DNA from: Trifolium pratense
Taxonomy: Eukaryota > Streptophyta > Magnoliopsida > Fabales > Fabaceae
Direction: 5' to 3'
NCBI RefSeq assembly: GCF_020283565.1
Contig: NC_060061.1
Span: 34,881,362-34,945,361 of the forward strand
DNA length: 64,000 nt
Below are positions 1 through 11,005 of this stretch, one piece after another (the first letter of the stretch is position 1; each line of letters starts with the position of its first letter). Position numbers and translations under genes: made by a program. A model generated the notes under the pieces. That model was not told where the DNA came from, made no database searches, and saw only the letters and a list, made by a program, of their open reading frames with translations.

Positions 1-326
1 ATTCCCATTGTAAACCTTGTGGTGAAGATGAAGACTATTAACCATGAAGTTCACTTTCTTGCTTAAACGTTCAATGAATCCTCGTATGATTCAAACAACA
101 GTCTTTAAAAATCTTCATGAAGCTTGTGATACTATTGTTGTAATTATCTGATGATACTCCAATTCTTTCATTGTTTGAGTATATAAAATGCACTTGTTGA
201 TGTGAGCGGCCTCTAGCTCGTCCACTTTTGTCATTATCTGTCTTTGAACAAAAACTCAAGTGCAACCATCAGTAGATCACCATTCATAAAAATTAACATT
301 TATTCCATAAGGTTTGTTGTCATTAA
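1..326. other. Unassigned left edge
   Basis: I recognise no domain on either strand here. The plus-strand frame that continues into the copia Gag of element A is closed by a TAA at 324-326. The 5' LTR, primer binding site and Gag N-terminus expected for element A are not visible, so they lie left of the window or were replaced. A short minus-strand reading frame (71-265) has no recognisable motif. Confidence 0.5.
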
Positions 327-1429
327 AACACATATCAAAAAGGATTTTGCTTCAACAATGGAATCATAACAGCACCACCAAATGCGAATGAAGAACAACT
401 CAAAGCAGCATCAGATAGCAGATTGAAAGATCTAAAGGTAAAGAATTACCTCTTTCAAGCTATTGACAGAGAGATTATAGAAACCATTCTCAATCGAGGA
501 TCTGCAAAAGAGATTTGGGATTCTATGAGAATGAAGTACCAAGGCTCAACCAAGGTGAAACGAGCTCAGCTGCAAGCTCTGAGAAGATATTTTGAGATTC
601 TTGGCATGACTGAAAGTGAGTCAGTTAATGACTACTTTGCAAGAACATTGGCGATTGCAAATCGCATGACAGCTCAAGGTCAAAGAATGGAGACTAGTAC
701 CTTTGTTGAAAAGATTTTGCGATCTTTAACTCCTAAGTTCAACTATGTTGTTTGCTCAATAGAAGAATCCAATGATGTTATAACAATGTCAATTGATGAG
801 TTGCAGAGTTCTTTATTGGTTCAAGAACAAAGATTGAAATCTCAGGCTGAGAAGGTTGATGATCAAGTCCTCAAAGTAGCTGGTTCTGGGCGTGGTGGTA
901 ACACACGTGGTAGAGGGAGAGGTGGCTACAGAGGCAGAGGGAGAGGAAGAACTGACAGAGAAAATGTTGAATGTTTCAAATGCCATAAGTTGGGTCATTA
1001 TCAGAGTGATTGTCCAAGTTGGGAAGAAAAAGATGCAAAGTATGCAGCCTTTGATGAAACTGGAGAAGTATTGCTCATGGCTCAACAAGATAAAGAATCA
1101 ATCTTGAAAGATGAGGTATGGTTTCTTGACAATGGTTGTAGCAATCATATGATTGGAAACAAAACCTGGTTGTTTGATTTCAATAGCAATATCAGAGAAT
1201 CTGTGAAATTAGGTGATGATTCTAGAATGGAAGTCAAAGGAAAAGGGAATTTAAAATTGTGTATCAATGGAATCACTCAAATCATCACCAATGTGTATTA
1301 CATTCATGGTCTAAAGAACAATTTGTTAAGCATTGGTCAGCTTCAACAAAAGGGTCTTACAATCATCTTCAAGCATGATTACTGCAAGGTCTATCATGAG
1401 GAAAGAGGATTGATTATGTCCACAAAGAT
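327..1429 (+). pseudogene. Element A Gag and protease (5' part of split polyprotein)
   Basis: The frame is open from 327 to the insertion point, with no ATG near its beginning; the codon at 423 is TTG. It holds a UBN2-type Gag segment (LKDLKVKNYLFQAID), a Gly/Arg-rich stretch around 886-950, a CX2CX4HX4C zinc knuckle (CFKCHKLGHYQSDC) around 972-1015 and the copia protease segment with LDNGCSNHM around 1123-1149. The protease active-site triad reads D-N-G where copia families normally have D-S-G or D-T-G, which may be an inactivating change. The Gag N-terminus (the YxxW region seen in relatives) is absent. The frame reads into the LTR of element B after 1429 and ends at a chance stop at 1481. 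Confidence 0.88.
1425..1429. repeat. Target site duplication of element B, left copy (AAGAT)
   Basis: The five bases before the TG of the left LTR are AAGAT, and the five after the CA of the right LTR (12685-12689) are the same. This proves the insertion boundaries and that A was the pre-existing target. Confidence 0.95.
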
Positions 1430-3108
1430 TGTTGAGACAAAATCTTATTTTGATGTTTTAAAGATAACAACCCTTAATTAAATTTTAATTTGATTCTGAT
1501 CATTTTGTGATCTAACAAGTGCTCTTGAGTGATTTAATTTAAGAACAGATGCAATGGATTAAATTAACCTTGTTTCACTCATAAGAAAAGAATCAAACAA
1601 GTTTTAGACAAATCTGCAGTAAGAGAATGATCTCAGATTGGTCCCCAGACTTGTGTATTCTAAGGCATAAGCACTTATTCAAGTCAACTTGGTACAAGAC
1701 AAGAATGAACTTTTAAGTTGGACTTATTAAAGGATCATAACAGTGCAAATAAGTCATTTAAGGCAAGGAATTAATTTTGGTTCTTGAGCTTACTCAAATA
1801 AGCTTCTTTAAGGAATAATAACTTCACATCTTGCAACAAGGCTTTATGTTCTCATAGAACATCATTAAAGAAGATAATCTAGACCAATAAGAACTCAGCA
1901 ACAAGTACATACAGCTTGCATAGAAGCCTCACATCTGAATCAAGTACAAAACTTATGACAAGGGTGGCTACATTCCCCCATAAAATATTACTCATCTTAC
2001 TATTCATGTGTCCTTTGAAGGACAAGTGAACAGTGACTACTCTATGCCTTTGATGAAGAGTTTACAGCTGGTTGACAACTTGCAACAACTTGCAACAGCT
2101 ATATTTTCGTTGGACCTTATCCACACCATCTCAGAGAATGGTCTCCAACGTCCTGGAGAATGATCTCCCAGTTTCTGCACTTAGGTGGCAATCTTATCCA
2201 AATGAATTCAAATCTTATTTTCCCACATGGGAAATACATTTACAACGGATATACACTCAGAGACAACTCATTGACAGTTGGTGGAAGAATATTTCTGACC
2301 AACAAGTACAATGTGACAGTCAGAGACCATTAGAAGAATGATCTCCTGAAGCATCTCAAAGACAAAATCACATGGGCTGTTTTGTTTCTCTCACAACGGC
2401 TAGTTCCTCACTCACAACGGATATGTGTGATGTCCAAGCAACAAAGGAGCATCTCCATCTATAAATAGCACGTTGGTTTAATTGGAAGAGCAAGAACTTC
2501 AAGCACACAAAGCAATCTAATACATTCAATCAAGCTCTCCTTTTCACTCTTACTCTAAAGCTCTTTAGAAATCTAGGATCATATATTTGTAGAGTACTTT
2601 GAGTGTATCAATTTGTAAGCTTCACATCCGGTTAGGTGTATAAGCTTAGATCCAAAGAAATTGTTGAAAAAACCTTAGGATTATCTCAAGTCAATTGGGT
2701 ATAATTGATTGAGGTAGAGCAGCTGGTTATAGCTGGATACTTTGTGATCTTGGTTTAAGATCATAAAGGGTCTTTGATCTGGGCTTAGATCAAAGGGAAG
2801 TTTTCTGTAATCTTGGTCTAGATTATAGTGGATAATCTCACGCAAGTGGGGACTGGAGTAGCCCATACTATTAAGGGGTGAACCAGGATAAATTCTTTGT
2901 GTGATCTTCTCTTCCCTTACTCTTTTATTTGTGCAAACACTAACTCACACGAATCACTATATTGCACTTACATTCGAGGAGAACGTTCTCCAGTTAATCT
3001 AACCATTTACTATCGTAGTGTGTTATTGTGCTTAAATTGTTTTGCAGTTAAATTTTTAAAGGGTCACAATTCAAACCCCCCTTTCTTGTGACAAACATTG
3101 TTACTTCA
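1430..3108 (+). repeat. Element B 5' LTR (1679 bp)
   Basis: Starts TGTTGAG and ends CTTCA. It holds a TATA box (TATAAATA at 2460-2467), so U3 is about 1.05 kb and transcription should begin near 2490. Five copies of a 12-bp quasi-palindrome close to GAGAAYGNTCTC lie at 1623-1634, 2134-2145, 2156-2167, 2334-2345 and 2979-2990. The short reading frames inside it also occur in the other LTR and are not genes. Confidence 0.95.
2460..2467 (+). promoter_or_regulatory. TATA box of element B LTR promoter
   Basis: TATAAATA in the middle of the LTR, at the position expected for the U3/R border. The same motif is at 12036-12043 in the 3' LTR. Confidence 0.75.
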
Positions 3109-3110
3109 AT

Positions 3111-3122
3111 TGGCATCAGAGC
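3111..3122 (+). promoter_or_regulatory. Primer binding site of element B (initiator tRNA-Met type)
   Basis: TGGCATCAGAGC starts two bases after the LTR end. The common plant copia site complementary to initiator tRNA-Met is TGGTATCAGAGC; this copy differs by one base. Confidence 0.85.
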
Positions 3123-3182
3123 ACTGCCTCTAAAAGCTAAGCATCTAACAAGTGCTTGAGGAAAAGATTCAGGAAGGAAGTA

Positions 3183-4943
3183 ATGTCTAAACCTGCAAAA
3201 TTCATCTCAGAAGGAGGATCATCAAATAGACCACCTCTTTTTGAAGGAAATGACTACTACTACTGGAAAGACAAGATGGAATTGTTTCTTAGGTCACAAG
3301 ATATCAATATGTGGGCTGTAGTAGAAGTTGGAGACTATGCTCCACTGGTCAAAGACTCATTCACACCAAAACCACAGCTTGAGTGGACAACTCAAGAATC
3401 TGACAGGGTACTACTAAACACTAAAGCTCAATTATTTATTAAAAGTGCTTTGTGCAGGGAAGAATATGACAGGATCATGGAATGCAAGACGGCCAAAGAT
3501 ATGTGGACCACTCTTCAAACACACCATGAAGGAACCAGCCACATAAAAGAAACAAGGATTGACATAGGAGTAAGAAAGTTTGAACTGTTTGAAATGAGTA
3601 ATAGTGAAACTATAGATCAAATGTATGGAAGGTTTACAGTTATCATAAATGAGCTAAATTCTCTTGGTAAAAAATATACCACACATGAGAGAATAAGAAA
3701 GCTACTAAGATGTCTACCAGAAGAATGGAGACACATAGTAACTGCAATAACTGTAGCAAAAGATCTCAAAACAATGGATCTGGAAGATTTCATTGGATCC
3801 TTAAAAGCTCATGAAGCAATACTTCAAGAAAAGAAACCAGCAAAGAACAAAATGATTGCTCTAGAATCACAAGTAGAAGAGAACTTAAAAAGAGAAATAA
3901 GATGTGATGAAGAGAATCATCTTCAACAAGACGATGAGGAAGAAATGGCTTTTCTCTCGAGAAGAATCCAAAAGCTAATGATGAGAAGAAATCAAATCAA
4001 AAGATCATTCCCACCAAGAAGAAATGAAGCTGACCTAAGCCAAGTAAAATGCTACGGATGCAATCAAACTGGACATTACAAAAATGAATGTCCAAATCTA
4101 AAGCAAAGAAAACCTCCCTACAAATCTATGATGGCTACATGGGACGATCTAGAAGAAATACCAGAAGAAGAAGAAGCAAATGTTTGCCTAATGACAAGAA
4201 CTGACTTTGATGAGGTAAACCTTGAACCTTGTTCATCATGCATGAAAACTGAAAAATTATTTGATAATCTCTTATATGATTCACAAATTACTGCTCAAAA
4301 ATATGATCAACTTAAAATTGAACTTACTAGAGTAATTCAAGAAAAAGATGAATATAAAACTAAAAATAAAATTTTAGAAGAAACTTTGGAAAAAGCTCAG
4401 CATGATCTAGATAAAGTTTATAAGTTAAAAGAAAACTTAGAACTAAAACAAAGTGTTTCAGTTTTAGAAAAAGACATAACCAAATGTGTGAAAGCTACTG
4501 AAACTTTTGAAAATATTATAGGAGTTCAACAAAGAGTTGTTGATAAAGATGGAATAGGTTCTAAAACGTATCAAATAATTTATGATAAAAATTTCTTACC
4601 TAAAAAGGATCAAAAAATAAAAAGACTATTTTGTTCCTTCTGTCATAAACATGGACATATAAGATACTTTTGCTTTAAGAAAAGATCTACACACCATGTA
4701 AAAGATCATTCTCCAGATAATCTCCAAAACTATTTTCAAAAGAAATCATACAAAAGATCACCTCATAAGAAAATACCATTTAAAAACACTAACCATCAAG
4801 GACCCAAAACACTATGGGTACCAAAAGTCTTACTAAACTCAAATGCAGGAATGTCTGCTAGCAGTCAAGAAAAAGCCATGGTACTTGGACAGTGGCTGCT
4901 CGAGGCACATGACCGGAGACAGACACAGCTTCCTTTCCCTTGA
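3183..4943 (+). CDS. gag: Element B Gag polyprotein
   Basis: From the first ATG (3183; the open frame reaches 3156, but that codon is TTG) this encodes 586 residues. The N-terminal third is a copia Gag with [22 protein letters not shown]2CX4HX4C zinc knuckle ([14 protein letters not shown]) begins at 4050, followed by an acidic patch and a long Lys/Glu-rich coiled-coil-like stretch (about 4250-4560). A second CCHC finger ([14 protein letters not shown]) lies at 4632-4673. Two fingers and a coiled coil fit sirevirus Gags. In related elements Gag runs directly into protease in one frame; here it leaves that frame near 4870-4876 and ends after about 22 unrelated residues. Gag packages element RNA in virus-like particles. 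Confidence 0.9.
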   Translation: MSKPAKFISEGGSSNRPPLFEGNDYYYWKDKMELFLRSQDINMWAVVEVGDYAPLVKDSFTPKPQLEWTTQESDRVLLNTKAQLFIKSALCREEYDRIMECKTAKDMWTTLQTHHEGTSHIKETRIDIGVRKFELFEMSNSETIDQMYGRFTVIINELNSLGKKYTTHERIRKLLRCLPEEWRHIVTAITVAKDLKTMDLEDFIGSLKAHEAILQEKKPAKNKMIALESQVEENLKREIRCDEENHLQQDDEEEMAFLSRRIQKLMMRRNQIKRSFPPRRNEADLSQVKCYGCNQTGHYKNECPNLKQRKPPYKSMMATWDDLEEIPEEEEANVCLMTRTDFDEVNLEPCSSCMKTEKLFDNLLYDSQITAQKYDQLKIELTRVIQEKDEYKTKNKILEETLEKAQHDLDKVYKLKENLELKQSVSVLEKDITKCVKATETFENIIGVQQRVVDKDGIGSKTYQIIYDKNFLPKKDQKIKRLFCSFCHKHGHIRYFCFKKRSTHHVKDHSPDNLQNYFQKKSYKRSPHKKIPFKNTNHQGPKTLWVPKVLLNSNAGMSASSQEKAMVLGQWLLEAHDRRQTQLPFP

Positions 4944-7887
4944 GGAAAAGGAAGGAGGAACCGTTACCTTTGGTAATAATGAAAAAGCTAGTATCAAAGG
5001 TAAAGGTATAATAGGTAAAATTGATTCTGCTAAATTAGAAAATGTTCATTATGTAGAGGGTCTAGAACATAACTTAATAAGTATTAGTCAACTGTGTGAT
5101 AATGGTCTTGAAGCAATTTTTAAAACTCATACATGTGAAATTAAGCAAATATCTACTGGAAAAACTCTTTTTAATGGATCAAGAAAAAAGAATGTATATG
5201 TCATATATCTAGATGAACTGCCTGTTGAGTCGTGTTTTGTATCTCTTGAAAAGGATAAATGGATTTGGCACAAAAGGGCAGGACATGTAAATATGAGGAC
5301 AATTGCAAAACTTTCTCAACTTGATCTAGTAAGAGGATTACCAAAGATAAGTTTTGACAAAGATAAATTATGTGAAAGTTGTACAAAAGGAAAACAAACC
5401 AAAAGTAGTTTTAAACCTAAAGACTTTATTTCAACTAAAAGACCTCTTGAATTACTTCACATAGATTTGTTTGGACCTGTCAAAACTACTAGTCTAGGTG
5501 GTAAAAATTATGGTTTTGTTATTATTGATGACTACTCTAGATACACATGGGTTTTGTTTTTAAAAAGTAAAGATGAATCTTTTGAATCTTTTAAAATCTT
5601 TTGTAAAAAGGTTCAAAATGAAAAAGGTTCAAATATCATTTCCATAAGAAGTGATCATGGTGGAGAATTTGAAAACTCCTATTTTGAATCATTCTTCAAT
5701 GAAAATGGTATTTCTCACAACTTTTCTTGTCCAAGAACTCCTCAACAAAATGGAGTTGTTGAAAGGAAAAATAGAACCTTACAAGAAATGGCAAGAACTA
5801 TGATAGATGAATCCAATGTTGAAAAATACTTTTGGGCTGAAGCTATCAACACTGCTTGCTATATCTTGAATAGAATGTCTATAAGAAAAGTTTTAAACAA
5901 AACACCTTATGAACTTTGGAAAGATAAAAAACCAAATGTCTCTTATTTTCACATTTTTGGGTGTTATTGTTACATCTTAAATATTAAAGATAATCTAGGA
6001 AAATTTGACTCTAAATCTGATAAAGGAATTTTCTTAGGATACTCTCTAACCTCTAAAGCATATAGAGTTTATAATCTAACATCAAAATCTTTAGAAGAAA
6101 GCATGCATGTAAAATTTGATGAAATTGATGATATATCATGTGTAAGAGAAATAGATGATGAAGATGAGCAAAACTCATCAAAAGAACAAGTTATAGAACA
6201 GGAATCACCACCACAAGAACCTCCTAGAACTTGGAAGGTTGTAAGCAATCACCCTCAAGAACAAATAATAGGTGACACTGCAGAAGGTGTAAGAACCAGA
6301 AGATCATTTCAAGTTGATGAGAACAATCTAGCTATGATCTCTCAAATTGAGCCAAAATCCATAGAAGAAGCAATCACTGATGAATCATGGATAATTGCTA
6401 TGAAAGAAGAACTTTCACAATTTGAGAAGAATGAAGTTTGGAAGCTAGTACCAGATCCTTTAGACCATTCTATCATTGGAACTAGATGGGTCTTCAGAAA
6501 CAAAATGGATGAAAATGGTAAGGTAATTCGCAACAAAGCAAGACTTGTTGCTCAAGGTTATAATCAACAAGAAGGTATAGACTATGATGAAACATTTGCA
6601 CCAGTAGCAAGGTTAGAAGCAATAAGAATCTTACTTGCATATGCATCTCATAAATGTTTTAAACTTTTTCAAATGGACGTAAAAAGTGCTTTTCTAAATG
6701 GATTTTTAAATGAAGAGGTTTATGTCCATCAACCTCCTGGTTTTAAAAATGAACAAAAACCTAATCATGTTTTTAAACTTACCAAAGCTCTATATGGACT
6801 TAAACAAGCACCAAGAGCATGGTATGATAGACTAAGCTCTTTTCTAATTGAAAATGGTTTTTCTAGAGGAAAAATTGATACAACACTTTTTAGAAAAACA
6901 AATGAAAATGATTTACTAATTGTACAAGTGTATGTTGACGATATTATATTTGGTGCTACTAATGAAAAAATGTGCGAGGATTTTTCAAACCTTATGCAAA
7001 GTGAATTTGAGATGAGCATGATGGGAGAACTCAGATTCTTTCTTGGCTTGCAAATCAAGCAACAAGATGATGGAATTTTTATTAGTCAAGAAAAATACAT
7101 CAAAGATCTTCTCAAAAAATACAACATGAATGAAGCAAAGATCATGACTACTCCAATGCATCCATCAACAAATTTAGACAAAGATGAAAATGGTAAAACT
7201 GTGTCTGAAAAGGAATATAGAGGAATGATTGGATCACTTCTATATTTAACTGCAAGTAGACCAGACATTGTATTCTCAGTTGGTCTTTGTGCAAGATTTC
7301 AAACATCTCCAAGAGAATCTCACCTTACAGCAGTCAAAAGGATTTTTAGATATTTGGTGGGAACACCAGATGTTGGGCTATGGTACAAGAAAGGATCTCA
7401 CTTTGACCTAAAGGCCTATTGTGATGCTGACTATGCTGGTGATAAGCTTGAAAGAAAAAGCACAAGTGGTGCTTGTCAATTTCTTGGTAAAGCTCTTGTA
7501 AGTTGGTGCTGTAGAAAGCAAAACACCATAGCACTCTCAACAACTGAAGCAGAATATGTATCAGCTGCAAATTGTTGTTCACAAGTGATATGGATCAAAA
7601 ACCAGCTTGAGGACTTTTCTCTAAGGTACACAAATATTAAAATTCTGTGTGATAATACTAGTGCCATTAATTTATCAAAGAATCCCATTCAGCATTCTAG
7701 ATCTAAACATATTGAAATTAAACATCATTTCATACGTGATCATGTTTGCAAAAAGGATATTGAATTAATATTTGTTGACACTGAGTCTCAACTAGCTGAT
7801 ATTTTTACAAAACCTCTAGTTGAAGATCGTTTTAATTTTATTAAAGAAAATTTAAGAATTATAAAAATTCCAGCTGAACATTGTTGA
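4843..7887 (+). CDS. pol: Element B Pol (protease, integrase, RT, RNase H)
   Basis: Intact reading frame for the copia enzymes. Protease has [11 protein letters not shown] just after the frame change. Then come the GAG-pre-integrase zinc segment (H...H...CESCTKGK), the integrase core with D in [10 protein letters not shown] in RSDHGGE and E in NGVVERKN, reverse transcriptase with [24 protein letters not shown] and the YVDD catalytic box, and RNase H with DADYAGD, STTEAEY, DNTSA and ADIFTKP. Pol is in the +1 frame relative to Gag. The ATG at 4843 is out of phase with family protein until about 4874, so it is probably not a real start; expression needs ribosomal frameshifting or an intact relative. 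No internal stop and all catalytic boxes look intact. Confidence 0.93.
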   Translation: MQECLLAVKKKPWYLDSGCSRHMTGDRHSFLSLEEKEGGTVTFGNNEKASIKGKGIIGKIDSAKLENVHYVEGLEHNLISISQLCDNGLEAIFKTHTCEIKQISTGKTLFNGSRKKNVYVIYLDELPVESCFVSLEKDKWIWHKRAGHVNMRTIAKLSQLDLVRGLPKISFDKDKLCESCTKGKQTKSSFKPKDFISTKRPLELLHIDLFGPVKTTSLGGKNYGFVIIDDYSRYTWVLFLKSKDESFESFKIFCKKVQNEKGSNIISIRSDHGGEFENSYFESFFNENGISHNFSCPRTPQQNGVVERKNRTLQEMARTMIDESNVEKYFWAEAINTACYILNRMSIRKVLNKTPYELWKDKKPNVSYFHIFGCYCYILNIKDNLGKFDSKSDKGIFLGYSLTSKAYRVYNLTSKSLEESMHVKFDEIDDISCVREIDDEDEQNSSKEQVIEQESPPQEPPRTWKVVSNHPQEQIIGDTAEGVRTRRSFQVDENNLAMISQIEPKSIEEAITDESWIIAMKEELSQFEKNEVWKLVPDPLDHSIIGTRWVFRNKMDENGKVIRNKARLVAQGYNQQEGIDYDETFAPVARLEAIRILLAYASHKCFKLFQMDVKSAFLNGFLNEEVYVHQPPGFKNEQKPNHVFKLTKALYGLKQAPRAWYDRLSSFLIENGFSRGKIDTTLFRKTNENDLLIVQVYVDDIIFGATNEKMCEDFSNLMQSEFEMSMMGELRFFLGLQIKQQDDGIFISQEKYIKDLLKKYNMNEAKIMTTPMHPSTNLDKDENGKTVSEKEYRGMIGSLLYLTASRPDIVFSVGLCARFQTSPRESHLTAVKRIFRYLVGTPDVGLWYKKGSHFDLKAYCDADYAGDKLERKSTSGACQFLGKALVSWCCRKQNTIALSTTEAEYVSAANCCSQVIWIKNQLEDFSLRYTNIKILCDNTSAINLSKNPIQHSRSKHIEIKHHFIRDHVCKKDIELIFVDTESQLADIFTKPLVEDRFNFIKENLRIIKIPAEHC
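4866..4880 (+). other. Gag/Pol frame change in an A-rich run
   Basis: Family-like sequence is in the Gag frame up to Q-E-K and in the Pol frame from P-W-Y-L-D-S-G. The switch falls at a run of five A followed by G (4870-4875). One extra base relative to a continuous frame explains it. It may be a plain mutation or a recoding site; the sequence alone cannot decide. Confidence 0.75.
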
Positions 7888-8306
7888 ACAAAATTCCTCT
7901 TCCTGGAGAACGTCAGGAGAACATTCTTTCCCTGAACGAAAAAGATCATGTCTTAAAAATGATATAAGCTATGTCTGAAAACTCTTAAGTGTTTATTTCT
8001 CCAATTAATTATAACTTTTAAATCTTTTACTCTTCCCATGACATTTGTCTCTCTCTTTCTCACGCCTTAACTCTCTCTCTCTCTTTTAGTTTTCCTAAGT
8101 ACAATTTACAACTATTCATAATTGTACTAAGCTACACCTAACCTATCTATCAAATCCTTTCCTATTCTCTAGACACTCTCTCATTAGTGGTTTATTTAAT
8201 CCAAACAAACTCTACACTCTTTCATCATCACTTCCGTAATCCTTATCTCTTCTCCACTATTCATCAAACCCTCACTGTTCATCTTCCCAAAATCAATTTG
8301 ATTTCA
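7888..8306 (+). other. Element B spacer between Pol and third ORF
   Basis: Non-coding, with CT-rich runs (about 8049-8090). Near 7905-7928 it contains GGAGAACGTC followed by GGAGAACATTC, half-sites resembling the LTR quasi-palindrome. CT-rich leaders upstream of a 3' ORF could be a splice or promoter region for a subgenomic RNA, but nothing here proves it. Confidence 0.5.
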
Positions 8307-10499
8307 ATGGCTCGATTGAAGAGACCAGCCAACAAGAACAAAATGGAAAGTTGTTCATCCTCTTCTCAAAAGTCAGGTACCAAATCATCCTCCTCTACCT
8401 CGTCTAAATCCCTTTCAAATCGTGAAAATGAGATTGAAGTTCAATCAAATCCCTCAAATACTCCTCAAACAAACCAACCCACTTTAGAAACCACACCTGC
8501 ATCACCACCACCATCAATGGTTCAAATCTCTGAAGTTTTAATTGGAGCCATTCCAATTACTTGTAAAACCGTCATTGAACCCATTCAATGTTCTCAAACC
8601 GCTGCTGAAATCAAAACCACCACTCCAAAAATCAAAACTAACCCTATCTCTAAGAAGACTTCAACTTCGAACAAAACCAAAAAATCCAAATCACTTGATG
8701 TTTCAAAAGTCAGAAAATCAAGTAGATTAGCCTCAGGTGCTGGGAGAAGACCAGCAATAGATAAAACTGTGTATTCTCTCTCTGATGATGATTCAGAAAA
8801 TACACACTCAGGCTCTCCAAAAGCCAAATCCGTTCCTGAAATTAAAACCTACTCAAAAAGACCTTCATCGTCCAAACACCACTCCAAACCCTCAAAATCT
8901 GAATCTTCTGAAGAAGATATCATGATTAGAAAACTCAAAAAACCTGCTCCTCTTATTCATGAGGATTGTCAACAAAGCTTCGAAATCTTTTCAAAGAAAA
9001 AACCTGTTCTTCCTGGTAGAGTGTATAACTTTGATGATCTTATCAACACAGATCATGACCTAACTCAATATACCAACCCTCTTGGATGGACAAACTTGTT
9101 CAACATTAGAGAAACTCATTATCCTAACCTTATCTCAGCTTTTTACTTCAATGCTGTTATTTCCTCTGAACAAACCTACATTGCCTCTGAACTCAAAGGA
9201 ATCAAATTCAAGGTCACTGAACAACTCCTCAGTGAACTCTTAGATGTACCCTCATCTGGTCACAAACTGTATGGAGAAAGCTGGTTCTCCATGGCAGGAG
9301 TGAACAAGGAAACATTCATGTCTGAAATCTATGAACCCGGAACCTCTCTCAAAAATCCATCCTCTTCCAAACTTAAACTTGTGTTCAAAATGTTCCACAA
9401 CATGTGTCTTCATGCCATCTTTCCCAGAAAAGGTAGCAAGGATAAAGTCACTGACAATGATATGTTGATAATGTATCATATGTTCAACAAAATTCCTCTC
9501 AACCTACCCTTTGTCATGCTCAAACATATGGTTTCTGTCATTGAAAATGAATCCAGAAAAGTCACTCTTCCTTATGGTATGTTTCTAACAAGAGTCTTTA
9601 ACAAATTCAAAGTAAGCTTTGAAGGAGAAGAAGGAAAGAATTCATCTACCACATTCTCCCTAAAGAATATTGGAAGAATGAAATTCATAGGAGATATTGA
9701 AGACCACACCATTCCTGATCCAAGCCAGAAAAGAAAAAGAGAAGATTTTGAAAAGGATAGCAATCTGAACCTTCTAGCTGAAGTTGTGACAACACAGCAG
9801 GGAGACCATCCAGAGATCATTCTCCCAGTCTCAGCTCCAACAGAACAAACCAAAGAAACTGTAAGTGAAAAAACCACTTCTGCTCAGTTCAATCCTTTTG
9901 TATCATTAGAGTTTGATAACCTAAGAAATGATTTTGGCAACCCTCAAAATCCACACACCTCTGTCTTGGATAATGACTTTTCCACCATTAATAATCCTGT
10001 CAATACATCCATCTTCTCACCTTTATTAACCTCTCCACAAACCTCCTTTGACACCACAGATTTTCTGAAAAATTTCATTTCAACTCCTTCAGATTTTTCA
10101 AAAATCCATCAGCCTATCTATACTGATGCTGGTCCATCTCTGCCATCCTTCCCTCAAAATTTTGCTTCCATGAACTCTTTCTGCACTAGCTACCCATCAA
10201 CTGATTCTGCTGCATTCCAAAACTCTGCAAATATACCTCCTTTTGACTCAAGACCCATAAAAAAGTCAAAAGTTGAGAAAGATATGGCTAAGCTCTTTCA
10301 AGCCATCAAGATCAACAACACTCTGATGAACTACACTATCCATGAGCACCAGCTCTTTAGGACCTGGCTCATTGAAGAATTTTGCCCAGCAATGCGTATC
10401 AATCCACCTCCATCAAATCCTCCTCCACAAGTTCCAGATTTTCCAGAACTTGGCAAAGACTCTAACTCTGATCCTTCCTCTCCTGCAGATCCTCAGTAG
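8307..10499 (+). CDS. Element B third ORF (sirevirus env-like / plant transposon protein)
   Basis: 730 residues from the ATG at 8307 (good context, TCAATGGCT); the open frame extends 40 codons upstream but starts at a GTG. The first ~200 residues are Ser/Lys/Pro-rich and highly charged. Around 9000-9600 is a folded-looking block (KKPVLPGRVYNFDDL, GWTNLFNIRETHYPNL, ELLDVPSSG) like the 'putative plant transposon protein' domain found in third ORFs of legume sireviruses and some Ty3 elements. A basic KKRKRED-like stretch follows near 9730 and the C-terminus is Pro/Ser-rich. Such ORFs are often called env-like by position. I see no clear signal peptide or hydrophobic membrane segment, so an envelope role is not supported; function unknown. 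Confidence 0.75.
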   Translation: MARLKRPANKNKMESCSSSSQKSGTKSSSSTSSKSLSNRENEIEVQSNPSNTPQTNQPTLETTPASPPPSMVQISEVLIGAIPITCKTVIEPIQCSQTAAEIKTTTPKIKTNPISKKTSTSNKTKKSKSLDVSKVRKSSRLASGAGRRPAIDKTVYSLSDDDSENTHSGSPKAKSVPEIKTYSKRPSSSKHHSKPSKSESSEEDIMIRKLKKPAPLIHEDCQQSFEIFSKKKPVLPGRVYNFDDLINTDHDLTQYTNPLGWTNLFNIRETHYPNLISAFYFNAVISSEQTYIASELKGIKFKVTEQLLSELLDVPSSGHKLYGESWFSMAGVNKETFMSEIYEPGTSLKNPSSSKLKLVFKMFHNMCLHAIFPRKGSKDKVTDNDMLIMYHMFNKIPLNLPFVMLKHMVSVIENESRKVTLPYGMFLTRVFNKFKVSFEGEEGKNSSTTFSLKNIGRMKFIGDIEDHTIPDPSQKRKREDFEKDSNLNLLAEVVTTQQGDHPEIILPVSAPTEQTKETVSEKTTSAQFNPFVSLEFDNLRNDFGNPQNPHTSVLDNDFSTINNPVNTSIFSPLLTSPQTSFDTTDFLKNFISTPSDFSKIHQPIYTDAGPSLPSFPQNFASMNSFCTSYPSTDSAAFQNSANIPPFDSRPIKKSKVEKDMAKLFQAIKINNTLMNYTIHEHQLFRTWLIEEFCPAMRINPPPSNPPPQVPDFPELGKDSNSDPSSPADPQ

Positions 10500-11005
10500 C
10501 ACTCCTTCGTACCTCCCAAGCCTTTTTGCTGTTGACAAAAGGGGGAGAATGAATTCTGTAGTAATTAGGGGGAGATTGTGATATTTTGAAATGTTTTAAA
10601 AACTCTTTTGATTATGTTGTTGTTTGCCTTATGTACTTCAGTCTTAGAATTTGTAGATATAATTGGAAGTTGTTTTGGTTTCAACTTCTAATTGTATGTT
10701 GTTTGAATTCTAAGAACTTAGATTATGTTTTGAATCACCTTTTTGAATCATTAATCATGTACCTGAACAATGTCATATTCTCTGATTATGAGTTTAATTA
10801 ATGAATGTTATGTTTGATTCAAATTTATGTCTTCACATATTTTTACTCAATTTGCATTTGCATATTTTATAAATTGATAAAGAATGCTAAAATTGAGGGG
10901 GAGCTTTATATGATTAAATCACAAGTATTATTACTGAATATGGTTTAATCAGAATCACAATCAAAAATTAATTAAAGGTTTTGTCATCATCAAAAAGGGG
11001 GAGAT
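10500..11005 (+). promoter_or_regulatory. Element B 3' non-coding region with four polypurine tracts
   Basis: Four GGGGGAG tracts occur at 10537-10548, 10567-10574, 10895-10903 and 10993-11005. The last touches the 3' LTR and is the functional plus-strand primer by position. Multiple polypurine tracts are a known sirevirus trait. The rest is AT-rich and without genes. Confidence 0.8.

Noticed and set aside
71..265. Minus-strand 64-codon reading frame
   Set aside because: No ATG-linked context, no motif, no homology I can recognise; short and in repeat-rich DNA.
2072..3091. Short ORFs inside the element B LTR (also at 11648-12667)
   Set aside because: Present identically in both LTRs and without domains; they reflect LTR duplication, not genes.
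8187..8306. Upstream extension of the third ORF
   Set aside because: It begins with GTG and lacks family-like sequence; the ATG at 8307 has the better context.
8307..10499. Envelope glycoprotein
   Set aside because: No signal peptide or membrane segment is visible; env-like is only a positional label.
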